A DNA stretch of 64,000 bases from Molossus alvarezi (taxonomy: Eukaryota; Chordata; Mammalia; Chiroptera; Molossidae). The position numbers and the translations under genes are program-made. The notes beneath the pieces are model-generated. The model made no database searches and was not told where the DNA came from. It saw only the letters and a program-made list of their open reading frames with translations. Position 1 is the stretch's first letter. Every line of letters starts with the position of its first letter. The stretch spans positions 90,726,327 to 90,790,326 of the forward strand of contig CM073891.1 in NCBI GenBank assembly GCA_037176705.1, given 5' to 3'. Shown piece after piece: positions 36,006 to 47,509 of this stretch.

Positions 36006-37164
36006 AAATGTCAATAGCCTTATTACTTTAATTTTTTAAAAATTTAAATTCACAATTTTTAACAATAGAAGTGTCCATTCTTTTTAAAAGATTTCTTTGG
36101 GTAAAGATCTTCCTAATAGGCTCATTCTGTCCCATGTTCTTCTTAATAAAATGATGATGTGGAAAATAAATCTGAATGTTAATTATTGTAATAAACTTAA
36201 CCTACTCTTTCCCTGAGATACCAGGGACATTAATCCTTTCTTTATTCCATTTACTTTTTCAACTCCCTGTCATTCAGGCGTTGGTACTGGTAGTTGGTAG
36301 TTGAATTAATTTTTCATACCCTCAACTTAACTTTAGGAGAAAATTTCTAGATCCTGATTAAGGAAATTTATATGGGCTTAAACTATGAAAAATTTTAGCT
36401 CCTTTACATTATCTAAACATAGGAGGAAAATCCATGATCTTCAAAGCAGTAGACTGTAATAGTTCTTAAGGTTTTATTTTATTCTGTCTATTGTGTTCTC
36501 TTTAGAGTAATTACTTTTTCAGCAATGGAGATGAATGGATAATTTGCATGGTAAGGACACAGGTTTCTGGGGAGAATGGTACAATTCTCATTGTAACTTC
36601 ACAAAGCAGTATACGACTACTCTAATTATTACAAAATTTTGTTTCTTCCTGGAATCACAGAGCATTTAAATATGTCTTCCTGTAGGTAATTTTTGCAAAT
36701 AGAAAATATTAAATAATACTGAGCTTAATTACCTATTCTTAGCTCAGACTATTTTATTGTACCACAGGATGTACCATAACACCTTACACTGTGCAATCAG
36801 AATGACAAGATATTCTCATTTAAAGACTATAAAAGACAAAAATTCATATATTGTTTTTATTAAAGTAGGCCAGTACTAATCCTTTTAGTGAAAGATATAA
36901 TGTCATAAAATGTTTTATTAACTTTAAATATGAGAGTACATTACTTTGAGATATGATAAAGCACTGCTCCAAATAGCACTTCAAGAAGAGAGTTTGACTG
37001 ATTTAGTAGCTTTAGGTAAACTTTTGACTTACTACTTCAGAAGTAAATTTTGCCTTCTCCTGTACCTATTCCCCTTCAAAAAATGAAAAAGTCTCACAAT
37101 TCTATGAGAGGTTTTTTTCAATTTTTGGCAGACCACTATAAAATGGTCTTTTAAAAAATGAACA
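36006..37164. other. SPAM1 upstream flank, unassigned
   Basis: No gene or repeat recognised. Non-coding 5' exons and the testis promoter of SPAM1 may lie here or further left, but nothing in the sequence lets me place them. Confidence 0.45.
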
Positions 37165-37345
37165 GGAGCCCGACTCAGTGGTTGAGCATTGACCCCCACC
37201 AAAAGGTCACGGGTTCAATTCCTGGTCAGGACATATGCCCAGGTTGTGGGCCAAATCCCCAGTGGGGGCATGCAGGAGGCAGCCAGCTGATGTTCTCTCT
37301 CATAGATCTCTCTCTCTCTTTCTAAAATCAGTAAAGAAAAAAAAA
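37165..37345 (+). mobile_element. Ves SINE, head-truncated
   Basis: Sense copy: GACTCAGTGGTTGAGCATTG, GGTCACGGGTTCAATTCC, GGAGGCAGCCAGCTGATG, TC tract, AAAATCAGTAAAG. The first bases of the tRNA-like head are degraded. Confidence 0.85.
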
Positions 37346-37700
37346 ATAATAATGAGGGGTTCAACTTGGAAATTATTTTTATGTAACAGGCTTTTGCTAA
37401 AGCATTGCTTGGTACAGCATTCTGCATGACGGGCAAGGCAAAGGAAAAACAGCTGCATACACCTCTCTGCAGGCTCAGTAATGATTTGAGAAAACAAGAC
37501 AAATATTGGCTATTATAGGACTTGTATGATACATAAGAGGAAATAACTTCATTTATTCAAATATATGAGTCTTCCATCTTCAAAAATGGAATTAAACTCC
37601 CTGTACTTAGAGTCGAGAACTTGGTTAAGCTTACAATCTCTGATAAAAAAAAAAAAAAAAAGTAGTATAACAATAAATTCTATATTTCTTTCTTTTTCAG

Positions 37701-37910
37701 TTATAGATGAAGCAACTTGCAATGCCTTCCTGAAACATGAAGCAGGAAGAATAATATTTAAAAGCAATATCATTATACTTCTTTATCCATCAAAGTGGCT
37801 TCATTCCACGATTCTATCTTCTGTGTTTAAATCTTGCATCAAACATTGGATAAACCAAAGTGTGTAGAAAGAAATAAGTGATTTTTTAATCATTACTCTT
37901 TGCCGTGAGA
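37701..37910 (+). other. SPAM1: Candidate 5'UTR part of the first SPAM1 coding exon
   Basis: A strong polypyrimidine tract and AG (TTTCTTTCTTTTTCAG, ending 37700) lies 210 bp before the start codon and could be the acceptor of the exon carrying the SPAM1 start. This is inference from splice-site appearance and the known presence of 5' non-coding SPAM1 exons in mammals. Confidence 0.4.
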
Positions 37911-38858
37911 ATGCTAAAGTTCAAGCATGTCTTCTTTAGAAGCTTTGTTGGTTCCAATGGAGCGTCCCAGGTTGTGTTCGCCTTCCTGCTGATTCCATGT
38001 TGCTTGGCTACGGATTTCAGAGCAGCCCCTTTTCTCCCAAATATTTCTTTTCTCTGGGGTTGGAATGCCCCGACTGAACCTTGTTCTAAAAAGTTCAGTG
38101 TTTCAATAGATTTGAGCCTCTTTTCTTTAATAGGAAACCCCCAAAAAGATGCCATAGGACAACCCATTACATTATTTTATGTCGATAGACTTGGATTATA
38201 TCCTCATTTAAATAAGCATAACCAACCAGAGCATGGAGGACTCCCCCAGTTGGGTAACTTAACAGCGCATTTGGATAAAACTAGGACAGACATTAACACA
38301 TACATACCAAAAGACGACCCAGGCTTGGCTATCATTGACTGGGAAGAATGGAGGCCTATCTGGGCAAGAAACTGGAAACCTAAAGATATTTACAGGAATA
38401 AGTCTATTCAGTGGGTTCAGCGACAAAATCCACAACTTTCTGCCATTGACGCCTCCAACACAGCCAAACAAAGTTTTGAAACGGCAGGAAAGAATTTCAT
38501 GAAAGAGACTTTAACATTGGCAAAATCCATTCGGCCAAAAAACTTATGGGGTTATTATCTTTTCCCTGATTGTTACAATCATCACTATACTGGACCCGTT
38601 TACAACGGGAGTTGTCCTTATATAGAAATGCGAAGAAACAATGAGCTCGGCTGGTTGTGGAATGAAAGCACTGCCCTTTATCCATCCATTTATTTAAACA
38701 CCATTTTAAAGAATTCTATACGAGGGGCACGCTTTGTCCGGAACCGTGTTCTGGAAGCCATTCGGGTTTCTGGAGTACGCAACGCTAAAAGTCCACTTCC
38801 GATTTTTGTATATGCTCGTCCAGTTTTTACTGATGCATCTTCAGAATACCTTACAGAG
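37911..38858 (+). CDS. SPAM1: SPAM1 (PH-20 hyaluronidase), first coding exon
   Basis: Encodes 316 residues of the sperm-surface hyaluronidase, ending at a GTAAG donor (38859), phase 0. Order: start ATG at 37911, hydrophobic signal peptide (VVFAFLLIPCCLA), then the GH56 catalytic barrel. The active-site DxE is visible as DWEEWRPIWARNW, with the catalytic pair at about residues 143 and 145. LWGYYLFPDCYNHHY and WLWNESTALYPSIYL, conserved substrate-groove segments, follow. Cysteines at the family positions (EPCSKK, FPDCYN, NGSCPY) are present, with several N-glycosylation sequons (NLT, NKS, NGS, NES). GH56 enzymes cleave beta-1,4 bonds of hyaluronan; PH-20 is GPI-anchored on sperm and lets it penetrate the cumulus. 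The codon aligned to the usual start is GTG at 37905, so the ATG two codons on is chosen. No internal stop; intact. Confidence 0.95.
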
Positions 38859-39032
38859 GTAAGCAAATCAAGGTATGAGGACTATGAAATAGTGCCCACA
38901 AATAGTGTGGTAGAATTTAACATCATTTAAAATTTTTTTTATGAGAATTTGAGCTAAACTGACAACCATATGCCAGGAGCAAGATGTCAAATGTTCTGGA
39001 GAATAAAAGTTTTGCAGCTTAACATCATTTTT

Positions 39033-39283
39033 TAAAATCATCACCCAAGGATATTTTTCTATTTATCTTCAAATGGAGTGGGAAGGAGGGAGGCAGACAG
39101 AGAGAGAGAGAGAGAGAGAAACATTGACCTGAGAGAGACACATCCACTGGTTGCCTCCTGCACGACCCTGACCGGGGCCAAGGATGAACCCTAACCTAGG
39201 TGTGTGCCCCTTGACTGGAATGGAAGCTGAGATTCATTGGTCCAGGGGCCAGTGCTCTAATCACTGATCCAAACTGGCCAGGG
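39033..39283 (-). mobile_element. Ves SINE (TCCTC/GAGGA-tail class), SPAM1 intron 1
   Basis: Antisense copy: ATCACCCAAGGATATTTTTC tail, GA tract, GGTTGCCTCCTGCACGACC body, head ending CAAACTGGCCAGGG. Target-site duplication CTTAACATCATTTTT (39018-39032 and 39284-39298), which is perfect. Confidence 0.93.
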
Positions 39284-39298
39284 CTTAACATCATTTTT

Positions 39299-39695
39299 GA
39301 AGGGAGTACAATTTAGCTTTTAATATCTTTTAGGAATATTCACACAGGTGGTTCTGCATTATTACATGAATGTAAAATAAGCATATATTTCATTTTAATG
39401 TAATCATCTTAGCAACCATGGAAAATTAGGTAGTATAGGCAATGTATTAATTCAGTTTCTTTTTTTCTTTCATGACATAACTAAAAATAATATAAATACC
39501 TGTATTTTTGTTATAGTAGGGCAGTGGTGGTGTGAAAGATGGCAATAAATAGTAGGGAAAATAAAAGAAGAAGAATATTTCATAATACATAAACATTATG
39601 TAAAATTTAAATTATTATTGTTGGGTCAGCATTCTTAGCTTTGGTGTATGACATTTTCATTCTTATCTGCTATTTTTTTCTGTCACATTTGCCAG
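39299..39695. other. SPAM1 intron 1, 3' part
   Basis: AT-rich intron ending in a TTTTTTTCTGTCACATTTGCCAG acceptor region. It contains a short block (39578-39616) that is repeated at 47308-47346. Confidence 0.6.
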
Positions 39696-39785
39696 ATGGA
39701 CCTTGTGAATACAATTGGTGAAACTACTTCTCTAGGTGCCTCTGGAATGATACTATGGGGAAGCCTCAACTTAAGCCAGACTGTG
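39696..39785 (+). CDS. SPAM1: SPAM1 second coding exon
   Basis: Exactly 90 nt, 30 codons, phase 0 on both sides, acceptor CCAG (ends 39695) and donor GTAAG (39786). It encodes the end of the GH56 barrel: IGETTSLGASGMILWGSL, the counterpart of the HYAL4 exon at 1874-1963. It is too short for ordinary open-frame detection and was found by splice sites and homology. Intron 1 is 837 bp; the next intron is 13,349 bp because of repeat insertions. Confidence 0.95.
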
Positions 39786-40224
39786 GTAAGTTGAACTGAT
39801 AAAACAGAGATGAAAACATGCATACTACTTTTCATGTTTTTGAGGATTGTCGTGGTATTGAATAATAAAATAAATACTATACTGGCCACATAGTAAGAAG
39901 TGCTTAATTAATACTGGTTGAATCAAACTATCTTTCATTTATGCGGTTATATTTTTAGCACAAAATATTGCTCTTGTTTTTCAGTGAGAAAGAAGAAATT
40001 CAGTGAGATTAATTGAAGTTCTCTAGACTATGTGGCTAATAAGTAGTGTTTACTAGCCACAGGACTGGAATCTCAGTTTTCTGACACAGTGTTTGGTATA
40101 TTTTTTTATTATACTGTGCTGTGTCTCTTTTCAAAAGTAGTCCAACTAGTCAGTATGCATTCATTCATTCTTCCATTCATTCAATTACTGCTCATAAAGC
40201 ACTTGTTTCTCCATTTAGTCATTC

Positions 40225-40333
40225 TGTGACAGTTTATTGCAAGGGTCAGCAAGCAATGTCCATGGACCAAATCTGGGCTACTGCTTGCTTTTCTCGGCAG
40301 AGTTCATGAGCTAAGAGTGACTTTTACATTTTA
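40225..40333 (+). repeat. hAT-Charlie element, left part
   Basis: AAGGGTCAGCAAGCAATG, GACCAAATCTGGGCTACTGC, GAGCTAAGAGTGACTTTTAC: a decayed form of a widespread mammalian hAT-Charlie (MER1-group) terminus. It is interrupted by the L1 at 40334; the other part resumes at 47283. Confidence 0.65.
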
Positions 40334-43152
40334 TTTTTTCTATTAATTAGTTAACTAACTAATTAATTAATTTTTGTTACAGATGTTTCTCCTTTGTCCT
40401 CCACTGACACTCTTCTCCTGCCCCACCCCCACAGCATTGCTATCTATGTCCGTTGGTCATGAATATATACATAAATTCTTTGGTTTATCTCTTCTCTCCT
40501 CAACCCCCCCCTCCTATGAGGTTTGTCTGTCTGAACCCTACTTCTACGTCTCTGGGTCTATTTTGTTCATCAGCTTATTTTGTTCATTATATTCCACAAA
40601 TAAGTAAAATCATGTCATATTTGTCTTTCTCTGGTTGGCTTATTTTGCTTAGCATAATACTCTCCAGGTCCCTCCATGCCGTCTCAAAGGGTAAGAGATC
40701 TTTCTTTAGTATTCCATTGTGTATATGTGCCACAGCTCTTTTATCCACTCATTTATTGGTGGACACTTGGGCTGTTTCTAGATCTCAGCAATTGTAAATA
40801 GTGCTGCTATGAACACAAGGGTACATACATTTTTTCTGATTGGTGTTTCAGGCTTCTTAGGATATATTCCTAAAAGTGGGATTACTGGGTCAAATAGCAG
40901 TTCAATTTTCAATTTGAGGAAACACCATATTATATTCCATGTTGGCTATACCAGTCTGCATTTCCACCAGCAGTGTACTAGAGTCCCCTTTTTTCCACAT
41001 TCTTTTCAGCACTTGTTGTTTGATGATTTGCTGATGGCAGCCATTCTGGCAGATGTGAGGTGATACTTCATAGTCGTTTTAATTTGCACCTCTCTGATGA
41101 TTAGTAACTTAGAGCATTTTTTTCATATGTCTCTTGGCCATTTGTATGTCCTGTTTGAGAAGTGTCTATTTAGGTCCTCTGCCCATTTTTTGAATTGGAT
41201 TCTTTGTCTTCCTTTTGTTGAGTTATATGAGTACTCTGTATATTTGGGAAATTAACTCCTTATCCGATGTTTCATTGGCAATTATGCTTTCCCATATAGT
41301 GGGTTCCCTTTCCATTTTGATGCTGGTTTCTTTTATTGTGCAGAAGCTTTTTAGTTTGATGTAGTCCTGTTTATTATTTTTTTCATTTGTTTCTCTTGCT
41401 TTAGGCAGTATATCAGTGAAAATTATTCTGTGTGTTATATTTAAAATTTTGTTGCCTACATTTTCTTCTAGGATTTTTATAAGTTCAGAAGCCACATTTA
41501 GGTCTCTTACCCATTTTGATTTTATTCTTGTGTATGGTGTAAGTTGGTGGTCTAGCTTCATTTTTTGTTGCATGTAGCTGTCAAATTTTCTCAACACCAT
41601 TTATTAAAGAGGTTGTCTTTACTCCACTGTATGCTCTTGCCACCTTTGTCAAACATTAACTGAGCATAAAGTATTGGGTCAATTTCTGGGTTCTCTGTTC
41701 TGTTTCATTGATCTATATTCCTGTTCTTGTGCTAGTACCAGGCTGTTTTGATTACAATGGCTTTGTTGTATAACCTGATATCCAGTATTGTGATCCCTCC
41801 TACTTTGTTCTTCTTTTTCAAGATTGCTGTGACTATTTGGGCTCTTTTTTAGTTCCATATAAACTTTTGGAGTATTTGTTCTAGTTCTATGAAATGTGTC
41901 ATTGTTATTTTAATGGGGATTGCATTGAATCTATCAATTGCTTTGAGTAGTATGAACATTATAATGATGTTAACTCTTCCAATGCATGAACACGGTATGT
42001 GCTTCCACTTTTTTATATCTTCTTCTATTTCTTTTTTCAATGTTCTGTAGTTCTCTGTGAACAGGTCCTTTACTTCTTTGGTTAAGTTTGTTCCTTGGTA
42101 TCTTAATTTTTTTGCTGCAATGGTTAATGGAATTGTTTTTGTTTGTTTGATTTTCTTTCTGTGTGTTCACTATTGGTATATAAGAATGCTGTCTATTTCT
42201 TGAGGTTAATTTTGTATCCTGATACTTTACAAAATTTACTTATGTCATCTGAAAATCATGACAGCTTCACTTCCAATTTGGATCTCTTTTACTTTTTCTT
42301 CTTGTCTAATTATTGTGGCAAAGACTTCCAGTACTATGTTAAATAAGAGTGGCAAAAGTAGGCATTCCTGTTTTGTTCCTGTTCTTAAGGAAAATGCTTT
42401 TAGTTTTTGCCTATTGAGTATGATGTTGGCTGTAGGTTTTCATATATGACCTTTATTATGTTGAGATATGATTCCTGTATTCCCACATTACTGAGCATTT
42501 TTATGAGAAATGGGTGCTGGCTTTTGTTGAATGCTTTTTCAGCATCTATTGATATGATCATATGGTTTTTATCTTTCATTTTGTTTATGTGGTATATCAC
42601 ATTTATTGATTTGCAAATATTGTACCATCCTTTAATCCCTGGGATGAATCCCACTTGGTCATGTGAATAATTTTTTTAATGTATTGCTGGATCCAATTTG
42701 CTGATATTTTGTTAAAGATTTTGGCATTTATGTTCATCAGGGATATTTGCTTGTAGTTTTCTTTCTTTGTAGTGTCTTTATCTGGTTTTGGGATTCGAAT
42801 TATACTGACCTCATAAAACGAGTTTGGAAATTTTCCTTCTTCTTGAACTTTTTGGGATAGTTTGAGGATAATGGGCACTAGTTCTTCTTTAAATGTTCGG
42901 TAAAACTTCTCCATGAAGCTGTCTGGGCCCACGTTTTTGCTGGGAGTTCTTGATTACATCTTCAATATTCTTAGTTGTTATTGGTCTGTTAAAGTTTTCT
43001 ATCTCTTCCCTGTTCAGTTTTGGGAGAGACTGTGTTTCTAGAAATTTGTCCATTTCATCTAATTTGTTCAATTTGTTGGCATATAATTGTTCATAGTACT
43101 TTTCAATGAACTTTTATATTTCTGTGGTGTCAGTTGTTACTTCTCCTCTTTT

Positions 43153-43399
43153 TTTCTTTTGTATCCTCACCCGAGGACATTTTTCCATCTTTTGTTCAGA
43201 TAGAGCGGGAGGGAGAGAGAGGAAGAGAGAGAGAGAGAAACATCGACGTGAAGGGACACATCGAGTGGCCGCCACCCGCACGACCAACCAGGGCCGGGGA
43301 CAAACTGCAACCGAGGTACATGCCCTTAGCGGGAACCGAACCCAGGTCTCTCTGTACTGCAGGCCGACGCTCCAGCCGCTGAGCCAAACCAGCCAGGGC
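43153..43399 (-). mobile_element. Young Ves SINE nested in L1
   Basis: Antisense copy with tail TCCTCACCCGAGGACATTTTT, body GAGTGGCCGCCACCCGCACG and head ending AGCCAAACCAGCCAGGGC. Target-site duplication TACTTCTCCTCTTTT, perfect (43138-43152 and 43400-43414). Unusually many CpG sites remain. Confidence 0.95.
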
Positions 43400-43786
43400 T
43401 ACTTCTCCTCTTTTGTTTCTGATTTTGTTAATTTGGGTTCTCTGTCTTTCTTTGTGAGTCTGGCTAGGGGGTCCATCAATCTTGTTTATCTTTTCAAAAA
43501 ATCAGCTCTCTGTTTCATTGATCTTTGGAATTATTTTTTTAGTCTTTGTGTTGTTTATTTCTACCCTGACCTTTACTATTTCTTTCCTTCTACTTGCTCT
43601 GGGTTTTTCATTTTGTTTATTTTCTAGTTCTTTAAGTTGTACGATTAGATAGTCAAATAAAAATTTTTCTTGTTTCTTGAGGTAGGCCTGTAGTGCTTTG
43701 AACTTCCCTCTCAGGACTGTTTTTACTGTGTCCCATAGATTTTGTGTTGTTGTGTGTTCATTTTCTTTGGTTTCCAGGAAGTTTTA

Positions 43787-43859
43787 CTTTTTTTTTTTAT
43801 TTTACAATTTTTTTTTTCCTCACCCAAGGATATTTTTTGTTCAGCTAGAGTGGGAGGGC

Positions 43860-43903
<44 letters not shown>

Positions 43904-44072
43904 GAGAGACATCGATGTGAAAGGGACACATCGAGTGGCTGCCACCTGGACGACCCAACCAGGGCTGGGGACAAACCACAACCAAGGTATGTGCCCTTAG
44001 CGGGAACTGAACCCTGGCCTCTCTGGACCACAGGCCAATGGCTCTAACCGCTGAGCCAAACTGGCCAGGGCA
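43787..44072 (-). mobile_element. Ves SINE nested in L1
   Basis: Antisense copy: CCTCACCCAAGGATATTTTT tail, long GA tract, GAGTGGCTGCCACCTGGACG body, head ending GCCAAACTGGCCAGGGC. Target-site duplication GAAGTTTTA (43778-43786, 44073-44081). Confidence 0.93.
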
Positions 44073-44412
44073 GAAGTTTTAAATTTTTTCCTCAATCTCC
44101 TTGGTAACCCCTTTGTTGTTTAATGACATGCTATTTATCCTCCATGTGTTGGAATGTTTTGATTGTAATTGACTGCTAGTTTCATGCCATTGTGATCTGA
44201 GAAGATACTTGATATGATTTTTATCTTCTTGAACTTGTAGAGACTTAATTTGCGTCTTTACATGTGGTCTATCTTTGAGAATGTTCCATGTGCACTTGAG
44301 AAGAATGTAAATTCTGCAGTTTTGGGGTATAATTCTTTGTAGCTCTCTTAAATCCATTTGATCTTGCACATCATGTAGAGTCTCTGTTTCTTTGTTAATT
44401 TTTGGTTTAGAG

Positions 44413-44604
44413 CAGTGGTTTTCAACCTTCTTAACGCTGTGACCCTTTTATACAGTTCCTCATGTTGTGATGACCGCCAACCTTAAAATTGTTTTTGTTG
44501 CTACTTCATAACTGTATTTTTGCTACTGTTATATCTTAGGTGACCCCCATGAAAGGGTTGTTCAACCCCCAAAGGGGTCACAACTCGCAGGTTGAGAACT
44601 GCTG
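44413..44604. mobile_element. SPIN-like non-autonomous hAT element nested in L1
   Basis: 192 bp with termini CAGTGGTTTTCAACC and GGTTGAGAACTGCTG; interior CAGTTCCTCATGTTGTGATG and TTGCTACTTCATAACTGTA. Target-site duplication GTTTAGAG/GTCTAGAG (44405-44412, 44605-44612). Opposite orientation to the copy at 32518-32690 and fuller length. Confidence 0.92.
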
Positions 44605-47282
44605 GTCTAGAGGATCTATCCAGTGATGTCAGTGGGTGTTCAAGTCCCCTGCTATGATTGTATTGCTCTTGATTTCTTCTTTGAAGTCCCCCAGAAGTTT
44701 TAAAATGTATTTTGGTCCTCTTATATAGGGTGCATATATGTTTACCAAGGTTATATCCTCCTGATGGATAGATCCTTTCAATATTATGTAGTGGTCTTCT
44801 TTGTCCCTAGTTATGTCCTTCATTTTGAAGTCTACTTTATTGGATATGAGTAGTGCTACCCCGGCTTTTTTTTTTCCTTTCTTGTTTGCTTGGAAAATTT
44901 TTTTTTCATCCCTTCACTTTCAACCTATGTGAGTCTTTTGTTTTGAGGTGTGTCTCTTGTAAACTACATATATATGAGTCATGCTTTCTTATCCATTCAG
45001 ATACTCTGTGTCTCCTTGTGGAGCATATAGCCCATTTACATTTAAGATGATTATTAATAAGTATTATTTACTGCAATTTTTGTTTATTATGGTTATGTTT
45101 CTCTTCCTATTTCTTCTACTTATTACAGCAGTCCTTTTAACACTTCTTGGTGCTAATAAATTCCCTCAGCCTTTTTTTTGTCTGGGAAGCTCTTTATTTC
45201 ATCTTCTAGTTTGAATGGCAGCCTTTCTGGATAGAGTCATCTTGGATTCAGATTCTTGTTTTTCATGACCTTGATTATTTCATGCCATTCCCTTCTGGTC
45301 TATAGTGTGTCTGTTGAGAAGTCAGCTGATAGCCTTATGAGGATTACTTTGTAATTAACCTGTTGCTTATCTCTTGCTGTTTTTAGAATTCTCTCTTTGT
45401 CTTTAATTTTTGACACTCTATTATATGCCTTGTTGTGGGCCTCTTTGGGTTCTTCTTACTTGGGGCTCTCTCTGCTTCTTGAACTTGCATGCCTTTTTCC
45501 TTCACCAAGTTGAGGAAGTTTTCTGTCACTATTTGTTCAAACACAGTCTCTAACCCTTGCTCATTTTCTTCTTCTTCTGGAACTCCTATGATGCAGATGT
45601 TGTTATGTTTCACATTGTCCCACTATTCTCTTAAGCTGTCTTCATGTTTTTTAATTTCTTTTTCTTTTTGGTTCTCTGTGTGATTTTTTTCTACCCCGTC
45701 TTCTAATTCACTGATCTGATCCTTGGCTTCCTCTACTCTGTTGGTTTTTCCTTCCAATGTCTTCTTTATTTCTGCTTGGTAGTTTTTCATTTCCAATTGC
45801 TTGGTTGAATTTCATTTTTTCTATATCTTTAGTCTTGCTGTTGAGCTTCCTCATCATCATTACTCTGAAGTTTACCTCTAATAACTTGCTTAGTTCTGTT
45901 TCATTTCTCTCTTCTTCTGTAGAATTCTCTTGTTCTTTCATTTGGAATTTGTTTTTTTATTTCACTATTTTGGCTGTCTCAGTGGGTTTTGGAGCCTGCC
46001 ACATTTTCCCTCTTGGTGTTCGTGTTCCATTGATTGTGGCTCCCTCTACTGGATTTGGATGAGCGTGGGAGGGCCCACATTAAAGATTACTGTCAAGTCT
46101 TACATTCCTGGGTATATTTGCAGGCCAAGCAAAGGTTTAGTTTTCCTCTAGCTTTTGCCTTCAGGTTATTAGTCTTAGTTACTTGATAAGCCTCAGGTTT
46201 TAACTCTCAGCTGAATGAAAAATCCCTGAGATGTATAGGTTAAGAGGATTTCCAGGGGTTGGGGCAATTTCTTTCTCCTAGTTAAAGTTGCTTTCATAAG
46301 ACACTGGTTGCTACTGTGTGGATTTTTGGCCTCTGCCTTCACATTTCAGTTTCCAGAGCCACAGGGTGATGCTAAATTTTCAGGGGAGGGGTAGTTGCTT
46401 CTCCCCGAGGCTAAAACAGAGGGCTACTTGACAGAGATGGCTACCAAAACCATGGGGAGGGGACCTCAGGCCTCAGCCTTCACTACTCAGGCTGAGCCAG
46501 GACCCCCAACATTGACAGGACCCCCAACACTGAGAGCTTGTCCAAATTTAAAGTCTTTTGGAGGCCTTTCCCCTCTCTCCCCCATTGCTTGTTGGTAGTG
46601 TCTAGCTGTTAATGAGCCTCAATTTACATTTCTCTAGCTGGATGGTGTTAAATTCCTGAGGGAGGGGTCATTGCTTCTCCCTGGGGCTCCCTGAAGGGGC
46701 CTTTTGAGTAATATGGCTACTGTCCTATGAAAGAGTGATTCAGCATAAAACTCTTGGTGTCTTCCTTCCTAGCTCTCTCCCTCATGGCACAAACCCCCAA
46801 CTCTCTTTACACAGTTCCAGTCTAGTCTGCCCTCCTCCTGCCAGAGCCCAAGGTGAGTGGCTGTAGCTGATTTAGTGCTCTGGCCCTTCAGGGAGGTGCC
46901 GTTTTCCCCTGCTCTTCTTCTTGCTGGACAAAGTGCAGCTCTGGTGATCTCAGCCAGGTTTTATTTGGGTGCCTTTCTTTGTCCCACTACTCTGTGCTGT
47001 CAAGCTTGGGGTTTTCACCCCTGACTTCTCAGAGGGAACTGTTTATAGTTAAAACAGCCCTCTGCTACTGCGTGGGGACCCAACCAGCCCTCTCTCGCCT
47101 TTGCAGTTCCTACCAGGGTCAATTTGATATCCTCTTTCAGTTCCTGGTCATAGGTGTTTTCTCAAGCTGTTTTTTCCTGATGATTTGTCTTTATTTTAGT
47201 TATAATTCCAGTTTGGTCCTGGGAGACAGTCTGTGTAGCTTCTATTCACTCTGCTCCCCTTTTTTCCTCCAATTACATTTTA

Positions 47283-47506
47283 AATATATATATTTTTAAA
47301 AAGAATAATATTTCATAATACATAAAAATTATGTAAAATTTAAATGTCAGGGTCTATTAGTAAAATTGAAATGGAACATAGTCAAGCTCATTTGTTCAGG
47401 TGTCTGTGGCTGGTTTTGTGCTACAAAGGAATAACTGAGACTGTGTCATTCAAACCCCTAAATATTTACTGTCTGTCCCTGTACAGGTAAAGTGCCTGAC
47501 CCTTGG
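47283..47506 (+). repeat. hAT-Charlie element, right part
   Basis: Continuation of the element at 40225-40333: AAATTGAAATGGAACATAGTC, TGTCTGTGGCTGGTTTTGTG, CTAAATATTTACTGTCTGTCC, GTAAAGTGCCTGACCC, the expected order and orientation for the second half. Confidence 0.68.
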
Positions 47507-47509
47507 TTT

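Larger units (their letters stand above)
40334..47280 (-). mobile_element. Near full-length antisense LINE-1 in SPAM1 intron 2
   Basis: L1 on the strand opposite to SPAM1. From left to right: 3'UTR (TTTTTGTTACAGATGTTTCTC), ORF2 read on the minus strand (C-terminal relics 41223-42040, RT relics 42400-42932, EN relics 44629-44823), ORF1 relics (45383-45941), and a GC-richer 5'UTR to about 47280. Many stops and frameshifts: dead. Excluding nested elements and their target-site duplications it is about 6.2 kb. A possible target-site duplication TTACATTTTA occurs at 40324-40333 and 47273-47282. It carries two Ves copies and one SPIN-like element. Confidence 0.92.

Noticed and set aside
4000..37600. 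A third hyaluronidase (HYAL6/HYALP1-like) between HYAL4 and SPAM1
   Set aside because: I looked for the DWEEW catalytic motif, the 90-nt exon wording and the EGF-like cysteine exon and found none in this interval.
38859..38930. Extension of SPAM1 exon 1 into a 341-codon frame
   Set aside because: The frame continues past a good GTAAG donor at 38859 into intron; family alignment and the in-phase exon at 39696 support splicing instead.
43106..43627. 173-codon plus-strand frame
   Set aside because: It runs antisense through L1 and a nested Ves SINE; the arginine/glutamate-rich part is the Ves GA tract.
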